Assembly: GCA_030549495.1 (NCBI GenBank)
Contig: JAUIRK010000035.1
Coordinates: 186,001-250,000, forward strand
Length of the DNA: 64,000 nucleotides
From: Nectonema munidae
Taxonomy: Eukaryota; Nematomorpha; Nectonematoida; Nectonematidae
Direction of reading: 5' to 3'
This document shows, piece by piece, positions 20,701 through 31,708 of the stretch (position 1 is its first letter; each line of letters opens with the position of its first letter). The notes beneath the pieces were generated by a model, which had not been told where the DNA came from, made no database searches, and worked only from the letters and a program-made list of their open reading frames with translations. A program made the position numbers and the translations under genes.

Positions 20701-23700
20701 TCCGTTGACTTTCTAAGAGAAACATGCTAAATCGGTTATACGCAGAAAGACGTGTAAATGCATCAGGCATTCAAGATTTTTTGCTTTCATTAAGATATCT
20801 TTCAGACTTTATTGAGAATATGAATAATATTTATTCTTATCTTATAAGATGCACTATGATGACTTCATGCACTATGATGCATGCCTAAACATGATGAAAG
20901 GCATAGCAGAGCTCAGAAAACCTTTTTTTTCTCCAAGACTCCTTATCTTCTTTTTTTAGGAATCGCAATCAAATTTTAAAAATTAAGAGTCGAAACCAGA
21001 AATTAGTAATTTTTAAATAATTAACAACGGAGGCAAGAATTTTTTGTTAAGATCCTTTGAGACCTACTACATTGAATCATAATGTTGAAAAATTTACATG
21101 ATGGAAGAAAAGCATTTTAAGCTCGCAGAAAGCACGAAGCCACATGTTTTTCGGCGTAGATAAAGAACGTATTTACACTGTAGCACCTGATTTTGTGCAC
21201 GTGATATAATAATTTTTCATTAATTGTAGCATTGCTTACCACTACTTTCAGGTGTGATGAGAGGAACAGGCATGGGAGAAGCATGATTGAGAGGTAGTAA
21301 AGGAGGTCGACCCATCGGAAGGAGAGGCTGTGCAGCTAAGATTGGATGCATAATTTGTCCAGGAACCAAACCCATATTAGGCATAGGTCCAATAGGACAT
21401 ATCTGAAATTAAAGACATGTCATTTTGCAAGAAAGTTAAAGAGATTTACTTGAGGCAAAGAAGCTAAAACATTTTTCTTGGAAGTGAAAGCAGCAGCTAA
21501 AAAGAAATAAAAATTTTAATCAGAACAAATTTGTAAACTGACCAGAGATAGGAAAATTTTGGGTTGCGTAAGTCTATAAACCTAAAATTTTTTCGCAGAA
21601 TTATAAAAAAAATACAGAAGTATATCTAACCAAAGCATATGAACCAGCGTTTTAACCCATTTACGACCAATGTTCCTATTTTGGAACATAAGTAATTTCA
21701 TCTTCGTCTGCTTTTTTCAATGACTTTGAATATAAATCGTCTGCATTTTTTTAGATATCGTCTGCTTTGCTTGGTCTTAAATGGGTTAAACGGGGCCATG
21801 TATAACCCTAGTGGTCTCAAAAAATGTGAAAAAAAAGTTTCTTTAAGAAAAGACTCTATGTCGATGAATTTGTATTGGGTATCATGGTTTAAAATTTCTT
21901 CAGATCATGGTACTGCAATTGAAAAGTGTAAGGACTCGGTTGTCACTGGAACTATTCAGTCATTAAACCCCTTTGTGGTTATTTTAATAAAGTTAAATTT
22001 TACGAAATCCTACATCTCTACTTGTAAATATTTTGTTTTTCAAGATTAATGACCTAAATCGTAAATTTTGTGCTTGAAGGTCCATGAGATTTAATAGTTT
22101 TATAGGGTGTAAAGCCAAAATAGGTTGGGAAACGCTGCTTGGTTAAATATAAACTTGATTTAATTCAAAAACATTTGGATATATTTATTATTCATAAGAT
22201 TTTTAGGTATTAGCATAAATTTTCTTAGAAGAGCCCACGTTGTGGTCGTAGAAGATATGGCTTTAAGCATCAGCTATAAATATATAAAACTTAAATAATA
22301 TACAAACATGGCATTTCCAATCAAATTTTTACTATTTATATAGATCAGAATTGTGATTCATTTATCAACTTTTTTCTTTCATGAAGTTAAAATGTATTCC
22401 TTATTTAGAATTCTAACTATAATTTTCATCCAATATATTTTATTTCAAAGATTTTTATAAAAAATTTTTTTGTGAGTTATGAGAACAGGAACGGTAAAAA
22501 ACTAATTGTCGTATAGAATTAAATAAAAACAGCTTTACTAAAAAAAATAAGTTTCAAAAATAAATTTCATTAACCGAAATTTAAATAAGTACAATTCTAA
22601 ACAATTAATACCCGATTATGAAAATGAACATTAATCGTTGAATTTAGGATTCAAGAAACATTGTTGGTTATGTCCATGAAACGTATTGCACCAGAATACA
22701 TACAATTACAGAAAAGCGGAAATAGGTTATTATAAAATTCAATAAATAACTTACCGATAAAATTACGAGAAAAAGAAAATAAATTTTGTAAAATTTTTAT
22801 TCTAATTATGAAATGATTGATAACTTTTAGCATTAATTCCATCTAGTCATATTCTTTTAAAAATATAAAAACATTACACTTCAATTAGTATAGACAATGA
22901 ATACGATTGGAATATATAATTAAAAAAATATGTCATACTCGTTGAATCAATCATTTTTTGAGCTTGTTCCTCCATCCAACCCTGATAATACAATCGTACA
23001 TTCTCTTTGTGCTTCCTTCCATTGCAATGTGTTTTGCGCACAGAAGGCTAAATATTGTTACGTGTCAATTTAAGATACAATATATTTGGTCAAATAACGC
23101 CGGTTACGCTGAAATATTAATTCGAAGCGTAGATTTAGAGTTCCACGGCATGTTCTAAGATACTATTTGAATTGTAGATAAAAGTATGAACATCTTTCTA
23201 ATTATTTACACCCTCTTATTTTATAGGGGAAATCGCGTTTAAAATTTTGAAACAAATGACAAAACTAAAACAAAATCCTTCCTTTTTCACAACATTAATT
23301 TTAGCCTTAATTACAGTAGGATCCAAAAATTCTTAATCTAGAAAGTAAGACAGACTCTAACAGTGGTTCCCAACCTTTTTTTGAGCGACCCCTAATTAAT
23401 TTTAAATATGCGGACGAAGTTGATATATTATAAAACTATATGATTAGGGGGTAAAAGTAAGGGAAACCTTGTAATGAATATATCCTAAGAGGGGGATAAG
23501 GTTGTGAAAGATGACATTAACATCATTCAATTTTATATTCATAGATTATGAATTTTAAAGCTTGACATTAATTAAAACAATCACTTCTGGACACATTCTT
23601 TAAAAAACAAGCTAAAGGTGTGAAATGGTAAGTAATTTTAATTGGAGCCTTGGGCTTGAATCACGATGCTGTTTCTCTATTCATAGTTCAGTCTTGAAAA

Positions 23701-26010
23701 GTGCTACCCTCAAATCATGTTTCGGTTGTAGCCAGAGCTCCAACCTTAGCTTTTAGTTTTGATGGCAGTCAGAGCTGCAAATCATGATTCATACAAATAC
23801 GTTGTAGCGAAAGGCAATAACACTTTCACAGCCACGAATCCAAGGAATGGTTTCTTTTTATCACAGCAGTCCAGAACACACTTAGAGTTTGTCGTTGAAA
23901 GTTAAAACGAAGAGTTTCCTCATGCTGGATCTCTATAAGCTCCTCTTGAAAATTTTGGATTGAAGATTTCTTCTGAAAGATCCTCGGCTTGAATATCGAA
24001 GGGTCTTCGCAAACATTTGTATTACTCATGCAGCTCTCCAAACGGAATTTACATGTCAAGTCAAACTTCACTCAATTTCTCAAGGAACCCAACAATGACA
24101 CTTCGTACGGCCAAAAGTGAGGCATCTTTTTTATCTTCGAGAAAAAGGTTCAACGCAGTTTTTAATAGTTCATCCTTCCTTTCCACAGCCTTAGTTTGCT
24201 GTCACATGAGCATCGTCACAGACGTCAGTTGACTCAGCCAACTGCAAGCTGAATTTTTCGCTCTCCTTGATGGCAACCACTACCTGTTTTGCGAAATATT
24301 TTGAATTCTTATTTTGATCGTGTTATCTGACAGTGGAATAGCTTCAATTTTTCACTACAGCATCTCCAAGGATGGTAAAAACCATGTCAAGGGCTGCTGG
24401 CGTTACTACTTTTCTCCAATTGTATGTGGCTGCACACACTTGGCAATTTTTTGCAACAAGATAGAATGCAAGTGTTGGTTGTTAAATAGAATACACTCCA
24501 TTGTGCATAGAGTTGTCTAACCGCTGACGTTTCAGTTCTTCTTTCCCCTTAGAATACTCAAGACCTTTCTCTGCCAGAGTTGGGTGTTTTCCCCGGAGAT
24601 GGCGCTTGAGATTATTTTCTTTAAGCGACTCGTGGCTGACCACTTCCAAACATACAACGCATTGTGGTTTTTAGGTTCCATCATCGATAAGATAGGTAAA
24701 TCCAGTACTAAGAAATTCTTCTTTGTACACCCGTTTTCTGGACATGACTAAAGAATCTGAAATGAAATATAAATTAAATTACTAGCCCACCCCTTTGCGC
24801 ACCAAACTCCAATCCATGAGGCTCGGTGTGCATAGCAAACTCATACACATATATTATATACACACATCGACAAATTATATAAAACATATTAAAAAAACTT
24901 ACGAAAAATTACAATCAAGAAAAGATGGAATTCATTTAAAAATGAAAATAGCGTATATACTACTATTTGTTAAGATTGTAAAGCACGAAATAATAAATAG
25001 ATGGTTATTTGACAGCATTTATTCCTCTCTCTATCTTTCTTTAAAAGATATGAAAATTAAAATTGATTTAACCTTTTTTGTGGTTTTCTCTTCTTAGTAC
25101 TTTTATTCATTTATCTTTGTTAAAAATAGATAAGAAATTATCCACTATCATCAACCAATATGTGACTGTATATCCTTAAAAACTCTAAGAATTAAAATTT
25201 GACAATGTTTTTATTTTGAGGTCTTGGCGACCCCAAGAAAAATGCTTGGCGACCACAGGGTTGGGAACGCCTGCTCTAGGAAATATACTATGGTCTATGG
25301 TTTATTTTATGTTATATAGTTATCTCCTTAACAGTAATAAACTAAAAAAAAGCGAGTAGATTTATTAGAAAAAATGAAATTTTGAGTTCAAAAAAAAGTT
25401 TCAACATTTCTTACAAATTTCTTAATTTTTGCGTCTTGCTTTAAATTTTTCAGATGCTTCCAAACCTTATGCATGAAATACTGTTGCTTACTTTTAACAA
25501 GTGTTGCATGTAAAAAGGCTACTAAAATCTAGCTTGGAATAATTTTCATCGAAAAATATGTAAAGACTATTAGTAAATTTGTTGTACTTAAGTAAAATTA
25601 AAATTATTAAAAGTTAGCAGTCTTTTTTAGCTCATTTATGTTAAAGAATTTGAAATACAAATAGAAAAAAATCAACAAAGGGAAATAATATAAATAAAAA
25701 ACAGATGTTGGCAAAATTAAAATTCATCACTACTTTTTGAAAATAATTGAAATCTTTAATAATTTAAAGCTCTTCTCTTATTAAATATTGTAAACTTTTT
25801 GCCCTCCCCCCTCCAGTTTTAGTTGACATGAACGATATATCTACAAATTATAAAATAACGTATCATATATGAAAATTTTAAATTATAAATTAACATATTT
25901 ATAATTATTAAAAAAAAATACATAAAGAAAAAAACATAAAATAATTAAAAGCAATTTACAGAATCATGAGTCAAGTATGTATCACAGTAATCACAATAAT
26001 ACTTAGGCAT
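17714..26010 (-). CDS. SNRPC: U1 small nuclear ribonucleoprotein C (U1C)
   Basis: Five exons read on the minus strand: 26010-25960, 23047-22939, 21496-21450, 21402-21240 and 17811-17714. All junctions are GT/AG and in phase, giving 155 residues and a TGA at 17716-17714 (human U1C has 159). U1C sits in the U1 snRNP and stabilises its pairing with 5' splice sites. Residues 1-34 form the matrin-type zinc finger [17 protein letters not shown] / [17 protein letters not shown], with Cys6, Cys9, His24 and His30 all present. Then come [21 protein letters not shown], the conserved helix, and a Pro/Met/Gly-rich tail ending VPLPARP. The start has A at -3. A TTTATAG acceptor-like site 12 bases upstream allows a spliced 5' leader. 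Introns are 2912, 1442, 47 and 3428 bp; three of them hold transposons. This is the most secure host gene here. Confidence 0.95.
17899..18338. mobile_element. hAT MITE in SNRPC intron 4
   Basis: Termini are CCGTGTTTCTCAACC and, reverse complemented, CAGGGTTTCTCAAAC. Target copies CTTTACAC (17891-17898) and CTTTAGAC (18339-18346) agree at 7 of 8. The right end carries repeats of TGGACCCC. Confidence 0.85.
18449..18575 (-). mobile_element. tRNA-derived SINE, family 1
   Basis: On the minus strand: A-box-like GGTTGGTTAGATACTGG, B-box-like GGGTTTGATCCC, then the family body ending GATGAAAACACC. It is closely similar to 47017-47161. Confidence 0.65.
18576..19289. other. SNRPC intron 4, no further feature
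   Basis: AT-rich with no element boundary seen. Confidence 0.4.
19290..20330 (-). pseudogene. hAT transposase remnant (ZBED/GTF2IRD2-like)
   Basis: On the minus strand, pieces appear in family order. Near 20220-20040: [10 protein letters not shown], then [13 protein letters not shown] with the first catalytic-region Asp (usual form QlDESTDv). Near 20060-19960: [16 protein letters not shown]. Near 19732-19640: [16 protein letters not shown], the strongly conserved LLHteVRWLSrGk block. Stops and frame changes are frequent. No terminal repeats were found. It lies within SNRPC intron 4. Confidence 0.75.
20331..21239. other. SNRPC intron 4, proximal part
   Basis: No gene recognised. It may contain the 5' part of the hAT remnant at 19290-20330, but I could not place its end. 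Confidence 0.35.
21645..22137. mobile_element. hAT-like element in SNRPC intron 2, interrupted by a TTAA element
   Basis: Left end CAGCGTTT and, after the insert, AAACGGGGCCATG. The right end reverse complemented is CAGCGTTTCCCAACC. With the insert removed the left end reads like the CAGGGTTTCTCAAACGGGG family at 17899-18338. No 8-bp duplication remains. Confidence 0.6.
21656..21785. mobile_element. piggyBac-type MITE, 130 bp
   Basis: It is flanked by TTAA at 21652-21655 and 21786-21789. Termini are CCCATTTACGACCAA and, reverse complemented, CCCATTTAAGACCAA (14 of 15). A subterminal 18-bp palindrome TGTTCCTATTTTGGAACA lies at 21671-21688. Confidence 0.85.
23361..25273 (-). mobile_element. 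hAT transposon in SNRPC intron 1, about 1.9 kb
   Basis: Termini are CAGTGGTTCCCAACC and, reverse complemented, CAGGCGTTCCCAACC. Flanks read CTCTAA before and CTCTAG after, which fits an 8-bp duplication that has lost two bases. It carries a transposase remnant on the minus strand. Confidence 0.8.
23700..24745 (-). pseudogene. Internally deleted hAT transposase (GTF2IRD2/ZBED-like)
   Basis: From the ATG at 24745 the minus strand reads [20 protein letters not shown], then [20 protein letters not shown] and [17 protein letters not shown]. This is the BED-type N-terminus with Cys-x2-Cys and His pairs. After about 24500 the reading jumps to the C-terminal part: [16 protein letters not shown] (near 23960) and [12 protein letters not shown]. 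The remnant near 23640-23780 matches the ...TKaRN.L..e.DLR.aL tail. The DDE core is missing, so the copy is an internal deletion with further breaks. Confidence 0.75.
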
Positions 26011-27007
26011 TTTGAAAGCAGACTATAAAGATGTCAAAAAAAATTTTAATTTAAAGCGAAACATTTCTTTGCTTAATTTCACTTTCTTAAAATTGTTTTG
26101 AAAGATATATTTGATTTTTTTGTCTTGTATAAGATTTATATATATTTTTTTTTATATTTTCTGGGTTCTATTCAGGATTTTTTCTTATAATTCTAAAAAA
26201 GTGATGCAAATTTTGTCTTGGCGATCTAAACACTCAATTTAACACATATTCTTTACCTTTGCCTTACATAATAATAAAAAAATGATAAAAATGCTCAAGA
26301 CATATATAAAATCATAGAAATATTAGTAATCTGAAAATAAATCTCATTATTCAAAAAAGTTGAACTTCTAAACACCTTCCAACCTGAACCAATATGCATA
26401 TAAAAGAGCTTGCTTTAAAAAGATTAAAGTGTTTATTGTTGAAGTTATAGCAATTACAGAAAAGTCTATCAAATTTAAACAGTTAGCTAAAAATCATAAC
26501 TCTATCTAAAATAAAAATTTATCGCCGATTTTACTTGTTTAATTTGTAGAATTGTGTTTTCTTGTTTGAGATAGTTCTGAATAATGAATTCAATTGATAA
26601 AATATGTTGAGTTGGTAGATTTGAAGTTTAGGCGATGTTAGTGGGATCTTAAGATATTGGAGTTAAGCGGAAAATGGTTTCTGATTAGTTTATGAAATTA
26701 GTAATGATTTATTCCAAAAAAAAAAATAAGTCAAAAGCTGCTTTATCAGTTTAACAACAAAATCAACAAAACTGATCAATTGTAGAAGATTTACTGTGCA
26801 GAACGGCAATGTTAATTTAGCACATATAAGCATGTAAGAGAAGATCGCTTTTCAATAAGTTCAGAATTTATAAATTCTAGAAAATTATTTATAATTGCAA
26901 TTTATTTAAAAATCCGTTTATCTTTTTTCAAGTCAGTATAAGTTGAAGTTATTTTTCTATTGGTTTTCTCTTTTAACTTTAATACAAGACATTAAAACAA
27001 CTATCAT
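26011..27007. other. Region upstream of SNRPC
   Basis: It should hold the U1C promoter, but no TATA box or initiator can be singled out in such AT-rich sequence. Confidence 0.35.
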
Positions 27008-27244
27008 GTGAATTTCATGCCCTACTATCCCGAGCAGCATCATTCATGCCCTACTATCCCGAGCAGCATCAGATCGAAAATGGAGCACTACCTTCTTAAA
27101 TTTAACAACTTAAATTTTGATCAAAAAATTCCTGATGACGCAACATTAGTTTTGAACTGCTCTCGTCATTTACCTTTTTTGAATTTTTGTAAAAGCATTG
27201 TAGAAAATGAAAAGCTTGAACTTCTACACTCAATAACACTGTAA
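27008..27244 (+). CDS. Unassigned 78-codon open frame with duplicated start
   Basis: I do not recognise it. The first codons cover a perfect 29-bp tandem duplication (27014-27042 and 27043-27071). The remainder (MEHYLLKFNNLNFDQKIPDD and on) has no known motif. It could be chance. Confidence 0.2.
   Translation: MNFMPYYPEQHHSCPTIPSSIRSKMEHYLLKFNNLNFDQKIPDDATLVLNCSRHLPFLNFCKSIVENEKLELLHSITL
27014..27071. repeat. Perfect 29-bp tandem duplication
   Basis: The unit beginning ttcatgccctactatcccga occurs twice head to tail with no mismatch, so it is recent. Confidence 0.85.
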
Positions 27245-28050
27245 TCCCTGAAAAAAGACAAAATTAACCTATTCTAACTCCCTTATTTGAAAATAAGATA
27301 AAGTTTTCATACATCCATTCCAGAGTTGCTCTTACCACATACACAAGATAAAAAGACCATTCAACAAAAATTTCAACCCATTCTGTACCTTCTACACTTC
27401 TTTTATTCGGCATTACTGTTTTCCTATTCTATTCTTATTTTATTTGCGTGTATGATGAAGATGTTTCATCAAAAGAACCCCTTGTAGCTTCTTTTATAAC
27501 TTTGAATAAATAATAATAAAACCACAAAACTAAATGGAAAGAATTTTCTTATCAATATTTAATTTGTCTTGTATAAAGTTTATGGAATTCCAATGATTGA
27601 TTCCTAAAATTACTTAGAAAGAACGACACAGCCTATAACAAAGGAGTTAAAAAAAGTTTGCAATATTGATTATAACGAAAATCAGTTAACTATTTAAACA
27701 TTTCAATAATATTTATTTATTGTTTTTTATTCATCATATATAAAAATTTGCTAATGAATCATTTTGCTTGTTGTTTTGAATTATTTTGTCAGTATAATTT
27801 TTAATGTAGAAAATATCAATACCTACTTCAATATTGTGTAAGAAACGACTTAGAGTAAATATTAGTGATTTAGTTCTCGTATATTTTCTACCAATGCCGT
27901 TGTCGATTAAGTTATAAAAAGCTTGTGTGGAAGCTATATAGTTGTGGATGTTAAATAATTTATATTTTCTAATAAACTAATTTACATGGAAAGCTTATAA
28001 ATTCTTTAGATTGGCATTTTTCAATAAACATTATCCTCCAAGGTCTAATC
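27245..28050. other. Intergenic spacer
   Basis: No feature seen. Ends with the target copy GTCTAATC of the following element. Confidence 0.4.
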
Positions 28051-28392
28051 CAGGGGTGGGGAACCTGCTGCCTTCCGGGCCATCAAGTGCGGCCTTTGAT
28101 ATAAATATTATTTTAATAAAAACCTTGAATTGTTTTTAAGTCTGAAATCATTATACACCTGAAACTTATAAGTTTTAATATACACCACACACATAGACGA
28201 AAGGAATATTAATTGTGTTCAGTGATGTCACTCCCAGAAATTGAAAGCATTTTTCTCTGAACCCAATGAATTTTAACTTAACCGGTTTTCTCCTAATGTA
28301 TTCATATGAGGACACAAAATAGATTGTCTTTAATTTATGATAATTTTTTGTAAAAGTGACAACGAATTTGAAAGAAGAAAATAGGACCTTTA

Positions 28393-29610
28393 ATGAAGAA
28401 TGGGACTTCAATATTTTTTAGTGATGGCGGCAAAATGTCTTGCTTGCTGTGTGATACCACAATTGTAACGGTTAAGAAATTCAATGCACAGCAACATTAC
28501 GCTCTTCATAAAGACAATAAATATGCCAAATTAGAGATTGAGTCTCGAAAGCTAGCACTGAAGAAACTTAAAGGTGGAAAGAAAAAGCAAAGATAATAGT
28601 TACATTCTGCGTTACATCAAGGGAATGCTGCGACAGAAGCCAGCTATAAAGTTGCATATTTGTTTGGAAAAAAGGGTAAACCATTCACCAATGCAGAACT
28701 CATGAAAGAATGTATTTTAGAAGAGGTAAGATGTGTAGATCCAAATAAAGTTAACAAATATAAAGAGGTGCCTCTTAAAAGAAGGACTAATACAGATCAT
28801 TGGCTTGTAATGTAACAAACAGAGAAACTCAAAAATGTAATCCAGAAGGAAAATGTGTATTACTCAGTAGCCTTGGATAAATCGACAGATTCAGCACAAG
28901 TATTGTATTAAGAATGAAGGATTTATTGTGCATCTTAAAAGAGAAACCAAAGATCCAAATGAACTGATTTCTTTTCATTGTATTTTACATCAACAAAATC
29001 TCTGCGCAAAATCTGTCATTTTAAATGATACTTTGCAAAAGGTTATAAGTATTGTTAACTATATTCGAGCAAATGCCACGAAACATCGTCAATTTTGAAA
29101 CATGCTTATGATGGATGACAAAGTTATTAGTGTAGATTTGCCTTACCACTCAAAAATACGCTGGTTGTCACAAGGGAAAGTATTGGTCAAAATTTTGTCT
29201 TTACGAAGGCAAATAATTGACTTTTTCAAAGAAAGTGATAAACATTGTGAATTATCAGATCCAAATTTTTACAGAGATGTAGCTTTTTAAAATCAAAACT
29301 TTCAGAAGAACACATTCCCCAGTTTACGAAGGTAATGAGTGAAAATGAAGATATCTATGAATCTTTTAAAGATACGGATCAATCTCTGAAGATACTATTG
29401 AAATTTGGAAAAAGGCGGTAGAATATCCTCGTCTTTATCGACATGCATGTCGACTGATTTCCTGCTTTTCTACAACATACTGTTGTGAATCCGCATTCTC
29501 GTACTTGACGCAAATAAAGAATTCGCTGAGAACACAGTTGACAGATGAGCATTTGGAGGACCAATTAAAATTAAGAACCGTTGGAGCCTGATATCAAAAT
29601 GCTTTCTCAA
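28393..29610 (+). pseudogene. Broken hAT transposase (ZBED/GTF2IRD2-like)
   Basis: Plus-strand pieces in order: CLLCDTTIVTVKKFNAQQHY at 28441-28500, a BED-like finger with Cys-x2-Cys; KNVIQKENVYYSVALDKST near 28834-28885, the catalytic DeST block; then LPYHSKIRWLSQGKVL at 29140-29187, the conserved VRWLSrGkVL block. The C-terminus near 29400-29590 reads AVEYPRLYRHACRLISCFST, CCESAFSYLTQIKNSLRT and LTDEHLEDQLKLR, the hAT dimerisation domain. Several frame shifts and stops separate these, and part of the middle is missing. Confidence 0.8.
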
Positions 29611-29767
29611 AAGAAGCAAACACAAAGAAGTCATTAATTTGTATAAAAAGGACCTACTTACCTAAATGAAATATTTGAAAACTTTATATTCTCGATGTTT
29701 ATACGTCTGTCTTTTTTTTATAAGAATATTATTAATTAATACTTGTATAAAATGAAATCCTAATTTT

Positions 29768-29848
29768 AATAATCTAATAAAAGAACTTGTATAAGTTCTT
29801 AATTTTCTACTTGTATGTATCTTGTATAAGTTCTTTTATTAGATTATT
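29768..29848. repeat. Hairpin near hAT right end
   Basis: Arms 29768-29795 and 29821-29848 are inverted copies of about 28 bp (aatctaataaaagaacttgt and its complement) with two or three mismatches and a 25-bp loop. Confidence 0.7.
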
Positions 29849-29993
29849 ATTATTAAATGTTGTACGAGGGGATAAAATAACTGAAAAAATAGTAATTTGT
29901 TCATTGTGGCCTCTATGAGGGACGATGAATTGTAAGGTGGCCTTCATGCACAAAAAGGTTCCCCACCTCTGGTCTAATCCTATTAGTCTAACC

Positions 29994-30100
29994 CAGGGAT
30001 GGGTAAACTTTTTTAACCATCGAACCCTTCACAGAACATTTATCTTCACATCGACCCCCACCCTACATAGAAATGTTTCATAAAAACGTTAATCAATGTC
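29994..30100. mobile_element. Solo left end of another hAT element
   Basis: CAGGGATGGGTAAACT at 29994 is a hAT-type terminus, followed by CATCGACCCCCACCC-like sequence. I found no matching right end in the next several kb. GTCTAACC just before it nearly repeats the neighbour's target site GTCTAATC. Confidence 0.45.
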
Positions 30101-30369
30101 CAACAATTAACAGAAAAAATATAAACCAAAATGTTTCATATATCCTATGACCTATACTATACAATGTCCTAAGCTATGTTTAAAAAAAAAGGAGATTTAA
30201 AAGTAATATTTAAAAAATTTATAATTATGAAACTTATTACACTTTATATATTTAATTGTTTCAATAACAATTGCTACTTTTAGAAAACGTCGTCAAAAAT
30301 TTCTATTAATGAGGAATATATTCAATATATTTAATAAAATTTTTTCTTCAATTTTTGCATAAAATATAA

Positions 30370-31420
30370 GTTATTATACAAAATCAGAAATGCTACTTTC
30401 ATTTCTGGTCTTGGTTTTAGCATTTAGGGTTTGAAAATACCTATAAGTGTTGATCACATTTGCGGTTTACTTCTAAAAATGGTCTCCAAATACATTCATT
30501 CAAATTTTCATGAAATGAATGCTTTTATACTAAATTGACCATGCTGGCTTAATTTCTAGACTGCGATTTTGGATTTAATTTTTGAAAATATCGGACAGTG
30601 TTAATAAAATTTGCTGTTTACGTCTGAAAACTGTCTCCAAAATATGATTTGAAATTTTATATAAAATTACCATTTTTATACAAAATCAACCATACTAGTT
30701 TCATTAATCGACTCAATTTTTACATTTAGCATTTAAATACCTATAAGTATCAATCAAATTTGCGGTTTACTTCTAAAATTGTTTTCAAAAATATTGATTC
30801 AAATTTTACATGAAATATATGTTTTGTAACAAATCGATCTTACTTGTTTCATTTCTGGAGTCAGTTTTCGCATTTAGAGCTTTTAAAAATATTTGGCAAT
30901 GTTAAATAAATTTACTGTTTTTGCTTTAAAACAATCACTAAAAAAATATTCTTTCTAAACTTTACATGAAATATATGTCTTTATACTAAATTAACTATGG
31001 TAGTTTTTTTCTCAACTCAGTTTTCTTATTTAGAGGTTTTAAAATATCTGCAAGTGTCAATCAAATGCCCGATTTACGTCTAATGTCTACAGTAATATTT
31101 TCAAAATTTTAAATAAAATATCGGTTTTTATATGAATTGAAAATGCTGGTTTCATTTTTGGACGCAAATTTCCCATTAGTTCTAAAATAGCTGAAAGCTT
31201 AAATCAAATTTGCGATGTAGATCTAAAAACTCTCTCCAAAAATATTTTCAAAATTTCAAATAAAATATGTGTTTTTATACTAATCGGCTATGCTTATTTT
31301 ATTTCTGTACTCCCTTTTGGCTAAAACAGTTAAAAAAATATCTGCAGGTGTAAATTAAATTTGTGATGTATGCCTGAAAATCAATTCTGTAAAAATTTTC
31401 AAAAAATCATTATATATTAG
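30370..31420. repeat. Decayed satellite array 1, about seven monomers of about 148 bp
   Basis: The motif aaatttgcggtttacttcta and its variants recurs near 30457, 30606, 30752, 30905, 31058, 31203 and 31350. A second motif (ttttatac..aaatcgaccatgctggtttc) recurs at the same step. Monomers are clearly diverged. Confidence 0.75.
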
Positions 31421-31507
31421 TTATATAGTAAAGATAGAATTTTTTTTTCTATATTTTTTCTTATAAAGATTGATATTGCAAAGTCGGTTCTTTTCATAGT
31501 TGTAGAT

Positions 31508-31708
31508 AAAAACAAAATAATACACCGGAAGTGAGTATTTAGAAAACATGACTTTTCAAAAGCAAATTTATTATTTACTTCAAAAAAAATAATAATACAT
31601 TTTTAAGCTTCTTAACAAAAACCGTAAGGTCGAAAATTTGAAGTAAATAATAAATTTGCTTTTGAAAAGTCGTCCTAAATACTCACTTCCTGTGTATTAT
31701 TTTGTTTT
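31508..31708. mobile_element. Foldback MITE
   Basis: Arms 31508-31583 and 31639-31708 are inverted copies (aaaacaaaataatacaccgg reading inward) with few mismatches and about 55 bp between. No coding. Confidence 0.65.

Larger units (their letters stand above)
28051..29971 (+). mobile_element. hAT transposon, 1.9 kb, perfect target duplication
   Basis: GTCTAATC at 28043-28050 and at 29972-29979 is an exact 8-bp duplication. Termini are CAGGGGTGGGGAACCT and, reverse complemented, CAGAGGTGGGGAACCT. It holds a broken transposase on the plus strand and a near-perfect hairpin close to its right end. Confidence 0.9.

Noticed and set aside
21720-22049. 109-codon plus frame
   Set aside because: Runs across the boundary of the piggyBac MITE into its hAT host, so it cannot be a native gene.
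22958-23158. 66-codon plus frame
   Set aside because: Antisense shadow of U1C exon 2.
23040-23160. ATG CCG at about 23150 as the start of U1C
   Set aside because: It resembles MP-, but the sequence following does not encode the zinc finger. The true first exon ([17 protein letters not shown]) is at 26010-25960 and splices in phase.
24795-25097. 100-codon plus frame
   Set aside because: Lies in the non-coding end of the hAT at 23361-25273, on the strand opposite its transposase, with no motif.
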